Of a stretch of DNA of 64,000 nucleotides, positions 15,538-23,526 are shown piece after piece. Numbering within the stretch: the first letter of the stretch is position 1; each line of letters opens with the position of its first letter. Under the pieces are notes generated by a model. That model had not been told where the DNA came from. It worked only from the letters and a program-made list of their open reading frames with translations, and did not search any database. Position numbers and translations under genes: made by a program. Origin of the DNA: Kitasatospora cineracea (GTDB taxonomy: Bacteria; Actinomycetota; Actinomycetes; Streptomycetales; Streptomycetaceae); the NCBI RefSeq assembly GCF_003751605.1, contig NZ_RJVJ01000002.1, positions 806,001 to 870,000 of the forward strand, in the 5' to 3' direction.

Positions 15538-15841
15538 GCCGCGGCCGCCCAGTCGGCGGTGTGGACGGCCCGGCCGCCGACGTGGGTGCGCAGGACGCGG
15601 GTCTCGACGATCTCCTCGACGGGTGCGGCGAACGGGTCGCGGTCCAGGACGACCAGGACGACCAGGACGACCAGGTCGGCGAGGTTGCCGGGGCGCAGCA
15701 CGCCGGTGTCGTCGAGGGCGGTGACGTGCCGCTTCAGCGCCTCCGGGTCGACGAAGCTGAGGCCGCTGTTGCCGGTGGTGCAGCCGCAGCCGTCCAGGTA
15801 GGGGGCGGCGAGGGCGGCGCCCTGACCCGGGCCGGCCCGGG
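15538..15841 (-). pseudogene. Amidohydrolase (YtcJ-like) remnant
   Basis: Two pieces of one amidohydrolase are fused. The upstream piece (YLDGCGCTTGNSGLSFVDPE, then ALKRHVTALDD) is mid-protein sequence from the YtcJ-like family. It runs directly into VLRPGNLADLVVL, DRDPFAAPVEEIVETRVLRT and HVGGRAVHTADW, which is the extreme C-terminus of the same family. The whole metal-binding barrel between them is gone, and there is no proper N-terminus. A 9-bp slippage repeat inserts extra LVV residues into the usual LADLVVLDRDPF motif. This is a decayed gene with a large internal deletion, not an active enzyme. Confidence 0.75.
15644..15679. repeat. 9-bp tandem repeat inside the amidohydrolase remnant
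   Basis: Three perfect CCAGGACGA units and one imperfect one. The expansion adds residues to the LADLVVL strand of the former amidohydrolase and probably arose after the gene lost function. Confidence 0.8.
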
Positions 15842-15964
15842 AGCCGCCCTGCGGTCGGCCTCGGCCGGAATGTCGCACCTGGGCGGTATGTTCGGCCGGA
15901 CGGCGCCACCGGGCGGTGGTGCCACGGCCGCGTTCCGCCCCTTCCGTTCCCGCAGGAGACCCGC

Positions 15965-16354
15965 ATGCGCATCCACCTCACCTCGGTCTTCGTCGAGGAC
16001 CAGACGGCGGCACTGGCCTTCTACACCGGGGTGCTGGGCTTCGTGAAGAAGCACGACGTGCCGCTCGGCGGGGGTGCCCGGTGGCTGACGGTGGTCTCCC
16101 CCGAGCAGCCCGACGGCACCGAGCTGCTGCTGGAGCCCTCGGGCCACCGGGCGGTGCCGCCGTACAAGGCGGCGCTGCGGGAGGACGGGATTCCGGCGGC
16201 CTCGTTCGCGGTGGACGACGTGGCCGCCGAGTACGAGCGACTGTGCGGCCTGGGCGTGGTGTTCACCCAGGAGCCGTTGGCGATGGGGCCGGTGACGACG
16301 GCGGTCTTCGCCGACACCTGCGGGAACCTGATCCAGCTCGTGCACACCCCGTAG
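15965..16354 (+). CDS. VOC-family (glyoxalase/bleomycin-resistance fold) protein
   Basis: A 129-residue single-chain VOC protein with both beta-alpha-beta-beta-beta modules: MRIHLTSVFVEDQTAALAFY as the first and FAVDDVAAEYERLCGLGVVF as the second. It ends in FADTCGNLIQLVHTP, the usual D.dGN.i.l ending. Candidate metal ligands are H4 near the start and the late glutamine Q125; which residues bind metal is not certain. Dimers of such proteins bind metals or sequester small molecules. The ribosome site AGGAG lies eight bases before the ATG. Resistance or glyoxalase-like roles are both possible. It stands alone between a remnant and a membrane protein gene. Confidence 0.85.
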   Translation: MRIHLTSVFVEDQTAALAFYTGVLGFVKKHDVPLGGGARWLTVVSPEQPDGTELLLEPSGHRAVPPYKAALREDGIPAASFAVDDVAAEYERLCGLGVVFTQEPLAMGPVTTAVFADTCGNLIQLVHTP

Positions 16355-16412
16355 GGGCGGCTAGCGGACGGGGACGGTAGTCGGGGGCGGCTGGCGGGGA
16401 CGGTAGTCGGGG
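16355..16412. repeat. Imperfect 25-29-bp direct repeat
   Basis: The segment GGGCGGCTAGCGGACGGGGA and the following CGGTAGTCGG recur at once with a four-base loss. The pair sits between the VOC gene and the membrane protein gene and may contain the promoter of the latter; no clear -35/-10 pair was found. Confidence 0.6.
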
Positions 16413-16434
16413 AGTTCTCCGCTACCCTCCCTCC

Positions 16435-17295
16435 ATGATCATCGAGGGGGCGCGCCCGGGCGGCGCGAGTTGGTGGGGGATCTTCGCGGAGCGGGCGGTG
16501 GCCCGCGGGCCGCTGGTGCTGCTGGTGGCGGCGGTCGGGGCGGTGCTGCAACTCGCCGCCGGGGTGCTGGTGGCGGGCCTGGTCCCGGCGTTCTGGATGC
16601 TGCGGCTGCTGTCCGTCGCGGTTGCGACGCTGCTGGTGTCGTTCGAGTACGGGGTGGCGCTGCGGCTGCTGGCCTTCCGGCCCGGCCTGGGGTTCGCGCT
16701 GCGGGTGCCGCCGCGGCAGCTCGGGCTGATGGCGGGCTGGTCGGTGCTGCTCTCGGTGCCGACCCTGGTCGACCTGTGCGCGGCCTTCCGCCCCGAGCTG
16801 TACTTCGACCTGCTCCGCGGGCCGTTGCGCTGGCCGCTGCTGGCCCTGGGGGCGTTCGGGGGTGTGTTGGCGGCGGCGCTGCCGGCCGCGGTCTTCGTGG
16901 CGGGCGGCGGGCTGCGGGCCTCCTGGCGGCTGCTGTCCAGTGGTTGGGCGACGGCGCTGCGGCTGTGCGCGATCGCGCTGTTCGGATGCGTGGCCGGGCT
17001 GCTGGTGCAGCAGTGGTCCGTCGAGGCGCTGTGGCGGAGCCGGTCGGTGGCGGCCGCGTTCGCGGTGGACGCGCTGGCGGCGCCGGTGCACCTGCTGGTC
17101 CTGCTGCTGCTGTTCGCCACCTACCGCCGCTCCCCCGCCGCCGTCGGGCCGGACGGGCCGGCGGGCGGGTCGGCTGGCGGGTCGGGCGGTGGGCCGGAGG
17201 ACGGATCGGCGGGCGGGTCGGACGGCGGGTCGGAGAGCGGAACGGCGGGCGCGGGGTCGGCGTACCCGCCGGTGGACGCGGCGTTCGGGCGGTGA
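16435..17295 (+). CDS. Multi-pass membrane protein with Gly/Ser-rich tail
   Basis: A 286-residue integral membrane protein with about six hydrophobic segments (for example GPLVLLVAAVGAVLQLAAGV, LGLMAGWSVLLSVPTLVDL, PLLALGAFGGVLAAALPAAV, PVHLLVLLLLFATY). A cytoplasm-like loop reads GGLRASWRLLSSGWATALRL. The last 55 residues are a Gly/Ser/Pro-rich, probably unstructured tail. I do not recognise a family; the layout resembles actinobacterial DUF-type proteins with a YckC/glycerophosphoryl-diesterase-like membrane region. The next gene downstream is a broken relative of similar design, suggesting a tandem duplication. Confidence 0.7.
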   Translation: MIIEGARPGGASWWGIFAERAVARGPLVLLVAAVGAVLQLAAGVLVAGLVPAFWMLRLLSVAVATLLVSFEYGVALRLLAFRPGLGFALRVPPRQLGLMAGWSVLLSVPTLVDLCAAFRPELYFDLLRGPLRWPLLALGAFGGVLAAALPAAVFVAGGGLRASWRLLSSGWATALRLCAIALFGCVAGLLVQQWSVEALWRSRSVAAAFAVDALAAPVHLLVLLLLFATYRRSPAAVGPDGPAGGSAGGSGGGPEDGSAGGSDGGSESGTAGAGSAYPPVDAAFGR

Positions 17296-17347
17296 GGGCG
17301 GCCGGGTAGCGCCGGGGCCTGGTCGACGACGGTGCGTGGCGGGTCCG

Positions 17348-18091
17348 ATGTGGTGGGCGGTGGTCCGGGAGCGGGCGGCCGCCTGCTGGTGGCAACTGCT
17401 GCTGGTGAAGCTGGCGTTCGCGGCCGCCGGGAACGTGCCGGCCTCCGTGGTCGGCCGCTCCGGGGCCGCGTCCGAGGCGGCGGCGGTGCTGCTGTTCGCG
17501 GCCGGGGCGGCGCTGTCGGCCTGACGCCGGTCCGCCCAACTGCGGCTGCTGACCGGGCAGTCGGACCTGCCTGCGGCGTCCCGCGCCGAACGGGGGCCGG
17601 TGCTGCGGCCGGCCCTGCTGGGCGCCGCGGCGGACCTGCCCGGGCCGGCCTGGCTGCTGTCCATGCGGCTGTCCGTGCTGCTCCCCGGCGGGTACGACCT
17701 GCTGGTGCGGCCGGTGCTGGCGCTGCTCGACCCGGTCGCGCTGCACCTGCTGGCGGTGGCAGCGCTGCTGCCGACGGCGGTGCTGCTGGAGGCCCGCGAC
17801 CTGCGCCGCTCCTGGCAACTGCTGCACGGCAGTTGGCGCCCCACGGTGCGGATCGTCCTGGTGGTACCGGCGCCCGCCGCACTGAACCGGGCACTGAACC
17901 GGGCACTGCCCGGCCCGCTCCCGGGGCTGGTGCTGGAGGCGGTCTTCGCGGTGCTGCTGTTCGGGTGCCGCCGAGACGGAAAGCGTGATGTCGGTCAGCC
18001 GGGGGCCACGCGAGGGCAGCGGCGAGGCAGCGTGTTGAGATGGCCATGTCGCGCTGCCGGTCCGCCGGGCGACGTCGCCGTTCCCCCGTAG
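17348..18091 (+). pseudogene. Membrane protein paralogue interrupted by an in-frame stop
   Basis: The frame from ATG 17348 reads MWWAVVRERAAACWWQLLLV and hydrophobic segments to ALSA, then a TGA at 17522-17524, and continues in the same frame with RRSAQLRLLTGQ. It goes on through further hydrophobic spans and ARDLRRSWQLLHGSWRPTVRI, a loop like ASWRLLSSGW in the upstream gene. A single TGG-to-TGA change would explain the break, since a Trp before RRS would fit. A downstream GTG at 17600 could restart translation of the second half. It looks like the second copy of a tandem pair now decaying; a read-through or split-protein role is unlikely but not excluded. Confidence 0.65.
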
Positions 18092-18141
18092 GGTGGGACG
18101 TCAGGCTCTCGCATCGTTCGTCGTCTGTGGCTGGGAGAACT

Positions 18142-19239
18142 GTGACCGTCGCCGCCCGTCTCGTCACCACTGTGGCCGCTCCCCTGGACCCGGCGTCCTC
18201 GGAGGCCCCGTGGGTCCTGCACGGGCCCGACCGCAGGCTTCTCGTGCAGCGTGGTGACACCGAAGTGGTGGCCCTCGATGTGGACGCGTTCTCCGCCGGC
18301 CGAGCCTCCGAGGTCCGCTTCCCGGCGCCCTGGCCGCGCCGCTTCGGATCGGTGACGGTGTCGCCGGAGCGGGATGCCGCGGTGTTCGCAGGCGTGCACG
18401 CGGTGCGTTCGGTGGAGGCGACCGGCACGACGCGCTGGGAAGTGCGGCATGGCTGCTGGTACGGCGGCTGCACCCTCCTGCACTCGTCCTTCGACGAGTA
18501 CGCGCGCGACGAGGACCACCCCTACGCCGACAGCGGCTCGGTCGCCGTCAGTGCGGACGGCAGGCTTGTTTGGGCCCACCTCCGCGCTCCGTTGGGCGGC
18601 GACCCGGCCGGGGAGGACGACCAGGAACTGTGGGCAGTCCTGGACGCCACGGACGGAAGGGTCCTGGGGCGCGTGAACACCATGACCGTGGCCTCCGGCT
18701 CCGAGCACACTCCGCACCTCGACCCGACGCAGATGGGGTTGAGTGTCGGCGAGGGCGAAGAGGGGTCGCCCGCGCTGTGGGGGCGCTGGGACGGGCAGCG
18801 ACTGTCCGCCACCGTGATCGGGATCGAGCTGGTCCTCCTTGCGGTGAGCCCGTCCGGCCGGCACCTCCTGGCCGTCGACGTCGGGCAATGGTCGCTCTGC
18901 CTCCACCGGGCGGAGGACGGCTCGCTTCTGCGGGAACTGGACGCCGAGGGCACGGTGCCGTCGCACCCGCGGAGCACCGGCGAGGACAGGGTGTACTGGG
19001 ACCACGACGCGGCTTTCCTGGATGACGACACCATCGTCGCCGGGACCTCCGAGTGCGATGCCCGATACGGCACGGCCCGCCACTGGCTGGTCGATGCACG
19101 GGGAATGACCCTCCGCGGCGAAATCTCCTACCCCTTCCCCGTCTCCGGGCCTGCCCGCTCCGCCGGGGACGGTGCGTGGTACACGGTCTCCAAGGACCGA
19201 AGGTCCGTGCACCTGTGGAAGCCGGCCGACGAGAACTGA
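18142..19239 (+). CDS. Beta-propeller-like (WD40-like) protein of unknown function
   Basis: A 365-residue soluble protein, mostly beta-strand, with repeated blade-like units in which a hydrophobic strand is followed by SPxxxxxAVF or S.DGRLVWAHL patterns: VTVSPERDAAVFAG, VAVSADGRLVWAHL, LAVSPSGRHLLAVD and SAGDGAWYTVS. This resembles WD40/quinoprotein-like propellers without classical WD dipeptides. There is no signal peptide. GTG at 18142 is preferred because GGGAGA lies five bases upstream; an ATG at 18040 would add a basic, non-conserved stretch. GC content and third-position bias look slightly lower than in neighbours, so it may be a later arrival. No enzymatic motif is seen. Confidence 0.7.
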   Translation: MTVAARLVTTVAAPLDPASSEAPWVLHGPDRRLLVQRGDTEVVALDVDAFSAGRASEVRFPAPWPRRFGSVTVSPERDAAVFAGVHAVRSVEATGTTRWEVRHGCWYGGCTLLHSSFDEYARDEDHPYADSGSVAVSADGRLVWAHLRAPLGGDPAGEDDQELWAVLDATDGRVLGRVNTMTVASGSEHTPHLDPTQMGLSVGEGEEGSPALWGRWDGQRLSATVIGIELVLLAVSPSGRHLLAVDVGQWSLCLHRAEDGSLLRELDAEGTVPSHPRSTGEDRVYWDHDAAFLDDDTIVAGTSECDARYGTARHWLVDARGMTLRGEISYPFPVSGPARSAGDGAWYTVSKDRRSVHLWKPADEN

Positions 19240-19304
19240 CCTCGGCCGGGTGACGCCCTGGCCGTTCGCCGAACGGCGGCAGCCAGGTCCGGTGGTGCTG
19301 CAAC

Positions 19305-20232
19305 GTGAGATGCGTGCAGGGCGGCGGGTTGACCGACGCGGGGAGGGCCGCGCGCGGGCGGCTGCGGTTTCAGGCCGTCGAACGCTTCGAGGGCGGCCAA
19401 AAGAACGCAGGCATCGCGGCCGCGCTGCGGGCGGGCGTGCGGTCGGTAGAGCGATGGCGAAGGTCCCGGCGCGAGTGCGGCGGGGCCGGGCCGCGGTCGA
19501 AGGGGTCTCCGGGCCGGTCCCGGCTCGGCGAGACCCAGGTTGCCGGGCTTGAGCGCGAGTTGGAGCGGGGTCCGCTCATCCATGGCTGGGCGGACCGGCG
19601 GTGGACGCCGGCGAGGTCGGGAGGAAGGAGACCCGGCCGCGGGCAAGGGCACTGCGGCGGAACTCGGCGCCTGGATCGCCTTCGAGGACGAGGCCGGGCG
19701 GTCGATGACCCCGCCGCGCGCCAGAACGTGGGGCCGGACCGGTCAGACCCCTGTCGTACGGGCACGGGGCCGAGGAGCCGGGCGAGTCTCGATGGCGGGC
19801 ATGACCTGCTACAAGCCCGGCGAGCGGTCCCGACCGATCTGCACGATCCGCGAATACCGCGGTCGCGAAGACGAACCGAAGGGCTTCGGCCGGCGCGGCT
19901 TCCGCGGCCTGACCACCCGCGCCCGCCGCCAGCCGGGCGGGCCGATCGTGCTCGTCCGGGACAACGTCCGTCTGCACCTCACCGCCGGGATGGAGGAGTT
20001 CATCGAGGCGAACGCCGACCGGCTGACCGTCTTCCAGCTGCCGACCCACGCCCCGGGCCTCAACCCGCAGGAAGGCATCCGGTCGCTGGTCAAACGCGAC
20101 ATCGGCAACCTCGCCGCCGCCGACCTCAGCGAGATCGCTCGTGCCGTGAAGCGCCGACTCAAGCGCATCCAGTACCGCTCGGAGTTGATCGACGGGTGTT
20201 TCGCGGGCACCGGCCTGATCACAGACGGCTGA
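19305..20232 (+). pseudogene. IS630-type transposase, broken
   Basis: The first frame (from about 19305) holds the helix-turn-helix part: RFEGGQKNAGIAAALRAGVR, SVERWRR and LERELERGPLIHGWADRRW. The DDE core is in another frame (from about 19640): FEDEAGRSMTPPRARTWG with the first Asp region, GPIVLVRDNVRLHLT with the second, and LPTHAPGLNPQEGIRSLVKR with the glutamate. Compared with intact relatives, the stretch between WTLAR and the FEDEAG strand is largely deleted and the frame shifts there. The end of the protein (IQYRSELIDGCFAGTGL) is normal. No terminal inverted repeats were identified, so this is an immobile fossil. Confidence 0.8.
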
Positions 20233-20303
20233 CCGGCAGCACACTTTCAAGTCCAGTACCGGGTCTTCATCGCTCCGGGCGATTTCCTTGCCGGGAAATT
20301 TTC

Positions 20304-20318
20304 CTGACGGTTCGTCAA
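20304..20318. promoter_or_regulatory. Dyad CTGACG-N3-CGTCAA upstream of the lipoprotein gene
   Basis: A 5-6-bp inverted repeat about 190 bases upstream of the lipoprotein start, in a locally AT-richer patch (GGAAATTTTCC just before, TTTTATTC just after). Its core is nearly the same as the dyad at the adenosine deaminase start. It could be an operator or the left part of a promoter. Confidence 0.3.
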
Positions 20319-20509
20319 GTTTTATTCGGAGCCGCTCGACGGCCGGCCCGGGTGGGCCGCGCACCGGCGAGTGGGCGCCCCGCTCGCCGTCCCGGCCTGT
20401 GCACGGTCCGGCCCTTCCGCGCGGCACCCCCGGCGGCCGGTGTCGCGGCGGATTGGTATGTTCTCGGAGCGTCACTACCGACAGCCGTCTCACGGGGGAT
20501 CCAACCAGC

Positions 20510-21172
20510 ATGCGCATCCGTCAACTCACCGCCGCAGCAGCCCTGCTGACCGTCGCCCTGGCCGTCACCGGCTGCGACCCGGAGGACACCTCGGACGGCG
20601 GCCCGAGCACCGCCGCCGCGACCGGCACCCCCGGCGGTTCCACCGCGAGCGGTGCCGCCTCGCCGACCGGCGCCGCGTCCAAGCCGGCCACCGGGTCCTC
20701 CAAGACGGCCGCCGCGCCGGCCGGCGGGCAGACCGTCAGCGCCGCCGACGAGACCGCGTTCGAGAAGGCCAGCATCGACGTCAACGGCTGCGCCGCCTTC
20801 TACAAGACCCACAAGGTCATGGTGGTCGAGAACGCGGCCCCCGGGCAGCTCAAGGCCACCCAGGCGAAGGTCACCTGCGACAAGTACGGGCGGCAGCTGG
20901 ACCTCGGCGGCGGCGTCTCCTCCTACTACAAGTTCGCCTCCGGCGCCTCCGTCACCATGTTCACCAAGGGCCTCAACCCCTCCGGGACGTACCCGCGATA
21001 CGAGGCCCGGAAGACCACCTTCGACGACTACGCCAAGCTCCACCAGCCCTGCTTCGACACCTCGAAGCCGGACGACCACCCGGCCGACCTGTGCGGGAAC
21101 CTCTTCATCTACGAGACCGACGCCGGCGGCCTGATCACCTCGATGCACGAGACCTGGGAGATCGTCGACTGA
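20510..21172 (+). CDS. Secreted lipoprotein of unknown function
   Basis: A 220-residue protein with a lipoprotein signal: a basic start (MRIRQ), a hydrophobic core and the lipobox LAVTGC with Cys22 as the lipid-attachment residue. A Ser/Thr/Ala/Gly-rich spacer of about 55 residues follows, then a compact domain (ADETAFEKASIDVNGCAAFY to the end) with four cysteines that could form two disulfides. The domain family is not recognised; the pattern KVTCDKYGRQLDLGGGVSSY is a useful search tag. GGGGGA lies eleven bases before the ATG. It probably sits on the outer face of the membrane. Confidence 0.8.
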   Translation: MRIRQLTAAAALLTVALAVTGCDPEDTSDGGPSTAAATGTPGGSTASGAASPTGAASKPATGSSKTAAAPAGGQTVSAADETAFEKASIDVNGCAAFYKTHKVMVVENAAPGQLKATQAKVTCDKYGRQLDLGGGVSSYYKFASGASVTMFTKGLNPSGTYPRYEARKTTFDDYAKLHQPCFDTSKPDDHPADLCGNLFIYETDAGGLITSMHETWEIVD

Positions 21173-21218
21173 CGCCCGCATCGGCTCCGGCTCCGGCTCC
21201 GGCGGGTAGGGTCGCCCC

Positions 21219-21737
21219 GTGAACCCACCCGCCGGAGCCACCCCGCCCGCCGTCCGGGAGACCTCGCGACTCCTGCTGCTCGACCACCGGGACCGGCTGC
21301 TGCTGCTCTGCGCCCGCGACCCGCGGCCGGCCGGCGGGCGCTGGTGGTTCACCGTCGGCGGCGGCGTGGACGAGGGCGAGGACGCGTCGGCCGCCGCCGT
21401 CCGGGAGCTGCGCGAGGAGACCGCGCTCGACCTGCCCGCCGAACGGCTCGGCCCGGTGGTCTGGACCCGGCGCACCGACTTCACCTTCGACGGCCGCCCC
21501 TTCCGCCAGCGGGAGGAGTACCGCCTGCTGCGCCTGACCCCCGCCGAGACCGCCGCCGTCCGGGTCGACCCGGTCGAAGCCAGGTTCGGCCACCACTGGT
21601 GGACGGTCCGGGAGTTGGCCACCACCGACGCCACCGTCCGCCCGCGCGACCTGGCCGCCCGCCTCACCGCCCTGCTGCGCGAGGGGCCCGGCCCGGTTCC
21701 GCTGCACCTCGGCGACGTCAACGACGACGAGGACTGA
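21219..21737 (+). CDS. Nudix hydrolase
   Basis: A 172-residue Nudix protein that should hydrolyse a nucleoside diphosphate linked to another group, or an oxidised nucleotide. The Nudix box is present from about residue 48: GGGVDEGEDASAAAVRELRE followed by ETAL. Gly1, both catalytic Glu pairs and the Arg are kept, but the final Gly of REUXEEXGU is Ala. WWFTVGGG before it is typical of MutT-like members. It starts with GTG and has a weak ribosome site. It stands alone, convergent with a membrane protein gene. The substrate cannot be told. Confidence 0.85.
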   Translation: MNPPAGATPPAVRETSRLLLLDHRDRLLLLCARDPRPAGGRWWFTVGGGVDEGEDASAAAVRELREETALDLPAERLGPVVWTRRTDFTFDGRPFRQREEYRLLRLTPAETAAVRVDPVEARFGHHWWTVRELATTDATVRPRDLAARLTALLREGPGPVPLHLGDVNDDED

Positions 21738-21744
21738 AGGTTGC

Positions 21745-21781
21745 CTGACGCGGTACCGGGAACCGTCCGGCCGGGCGTCAG
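21745..21781. terminator. Possible bidirectional terminator
   Basis: CTGACGC and GCGTCAG (7-bp arms at 21745-21751 and 21775-21781) enclose a GC-rich loop with a second small CGGT/ACCG stem. It lies between convergent genes and overlaps the minus-strand stop codon. Confidence 0.4.
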
Positions 21782-22971
21782 CCGAGTGGTTTGCGGCGGG
21801 CCGGGGCCGGGCGGTCGGTGAGGGCGAGGAGGAGGGTGGCGGTGGCGGGGAGGGCGGCCATGGCGCGGAGGAGGGCGGTTTCGGGGTAGGTGTCGTGGTG
21901 GAGGTGGAGGGCGAGGTAGGCGGTGGTGAGGGCGGCGGGGGCGGCGAGGAGGAGGGGGCGGGCGGCTCGGCGGGGGTGGGGGTGGTGGAGGGCGGCGAGG
22001 GCGGTCAGGAGGGCTGCGGCGGCGGCGAGTCGGGGGTGCGCGAAGCCGAGGCCGTAGCGGACGGCGAGGGCGGGGACCAGGAACAGGGCGAGGGCGCGGC
22101 GGAGCAGGGTGGCGAGGGCGGTGGTGCCGGGGCCGGTCCGGGTGGTGGGCGGGCGGCGGTCGCGGGTGGTGGCGGTGAGGACCGCGAGGGCGAGGGCGGC
22201 CTCGGGGAGGCGGGCGGGCAGGTGGCGGAGGTTGTAGAGCAGGGCGGTGTCGTAGACGACCATCACCAGGGTTCCGACGGCCCACAGTTCGGCGGTGAAC
22301 CTGAGCAGTCCGAGGGTGTCGGTCCGGCGTTCGGGGCCGGGTGCGCGGCGGGCGGCGCGGAGCAGCAGCGGTGTGGTGAGCAGGGCGGAGAGCACCCGGA
22401 TCGTCACGTCCTGGACGGTCCACGGGTTGTGCAGTCCCCATTCGACGGCGCCGAACACCAGGGTGTAGGAGGTGGCGGCCGCGGCCGCCAGCGCGGGTGA
22501 GCCGATGGTGGCGCGCAGCAGGGCGGGGCTGAGGCGGTGCAGCACCGTCGCGTAGGCGGTCAGGACGAAGGGCAGCTCGAGGAACGCTTGGACCCGCAGC
22601 ACCGTCGGCGCGAACAGCCGGGGGGCGGGCAGGTGGGCGGCCAGCGCCCGGATCGCCGGGTGGCCGGTCGGTTCGGCGAACCATCCGGACGGCAGGTAGC
22701 GGGTGACGTACCCGGCGTCGCCGCCGTGCACCCGCACCAGGTAGGCGGAGCAGAGCAGTTGGTTGAGGTAGAGCAGTCCGGTCACCGCGGCCAGCAGGAT
22801 TTCCGGCCGCACGCCCCGGCCGGGGACCGGTACCCGATCGGGACCGGAGGCCCGGTCGACGGTCGGTGCGCGGTCCGCGGTCGGTGCGCGCAGGGCCCGG
22901 GGGGCGAGCAGCAGGGCGGCGGCGGTCGAGCCGAGGACGGCGGCGTCGACCAGCAGCGCGGTGGTCGTCAT
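21778..22971 (-). CDS. Polytopic membrane protein, family not recognised
   Basis: A 397-residue membrane protein with roughly nine or ten hydrophobic helices, starting at once with LLVDAAVLGSTAAALLLAPR. A loop contains GGDAGYVTRYLPSGWFAEPTG and another EWGLHNPWTVQDVTIRVL. Conserved-looking charged or aromatic residues inside helices (AVEWGLHNPW, MVVYDTALLYNLRHLP) suggest a transporter or membrane enzyme, but I cannot name a family. ATG 22971 is chosen; GTG 22998 would add nine residues. The gene is divergent from the biosynthetic cluster by about 550 bases. Confidence 0.65.
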   Translation of the reverse strand: MTTTALLVDAAVLGSTAAALLLAPRALRAPTADRAPTVDRASGPDRVPVPGRGVRPEILLAAVTGLLYLNQLLCSAYLVRVHGGDAGYVTRYLPSGWFAEPTGHPAIRALAAHLPAPRLFAPTVLRVQAFLELPFVLTAYATVLHRLSPALLRATIGSPALAAAAATSYTLVFGAVEWGLHNPWTVQDVTIRVLSALLTTPLLLRAARRAPGPERRTDTLGLLRFTAELWAVGTLVMVVYDTALLYNLRHLPARLPEAALALAVLTATTRDRRPPTTRTGPGTTALATLLRRALALFLVPALAVRYGLGFAHPRLAAAAALLTALAALHHPHPRRAARPLLLAAPAALTTAYLALHLHHDTYPETALLRAMAALPATATLLLALTDRPAPARRKPLG

Positions 22972-23443
22972 CCGGGAGATGCTACTGCCGTCGGTCACGG
23001 CGCGTCACCGCGGGCGGGGGTGGGCGGAACGGCGGTGGAGGAACGGGTTCCGGGGGCGGGGGGCGGACGGGTTCCGGGGCGAGGGGGACGGTGGTTTCGG
23101 GGATTGCGTCCGGCCCCGGGAATGCGAGGGCTGGTCTTTACCCGGGAAAAGTAGGTTCGGGCACCAAGCACACTCTGTCGGCCGGGGCGGCTATCGCCCG
23201 CACGGGCCCTTCCGCCGCGTTCCGGGCGGCTTCCGGGAAGCCCGCGGGCGGCCCGCGGAACGGCGCGTCGATTCGCTGACGCACGGTCACCCGCCGGGCC
23301 CGGATGGGGCGGTGGCGGGGCGGGTCGGGTGGCCACGGGTCTGCACCGGGCCGGTTCCGGCGATCACGGAACGTGATCAAGGGGCGGGTGGCGGGCGTTC
23401 ACGAGTCGAGCACGGATTCATCGAACGGTCCGCCCAACAACCA

Positions 23444-23472
23444 TTGTGGGGCCGGATGGTGCGGGGTAGAGT
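23444..23472 (+). promoter_or_regulatory. Probable promoter of the biosynthetic cluster
   Basis: TTGTGG (23444-23449) and TAGAGT (23467-23472) are separated by 17 bases, a good vegetative actinomycete promoter layout. The inferred transcript start is near 23479, giving a leader of about 48 bases with TTGGAG before the ATG at 23527. The rest of the 555-base gap between 22972 and 23526 shows no gene. Confidence 0.5.
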
Positions 23473-23526
23473 CCCGGTTCGCCGAAGCACGGACGGGTCA
23501 CCTCTGGGCATTTTCTTGGAGCGCTC

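Noticed and set aside
15237..16046. Plus-strand frame with a GAGCGVR repeat
   Set aside because: The repeat is just the translation of the non-coding 7-bp array and no start site or domain fits.
18142..19239. Immunity protein for the toxins
   Set aside because: It is a propeller-like protein 23 kb from the effectors with no linkage.
19274..20300. Intact IS630 element
   Set aside because: The transposase is split by a frameshift and deletion and no terminal repeats were found.
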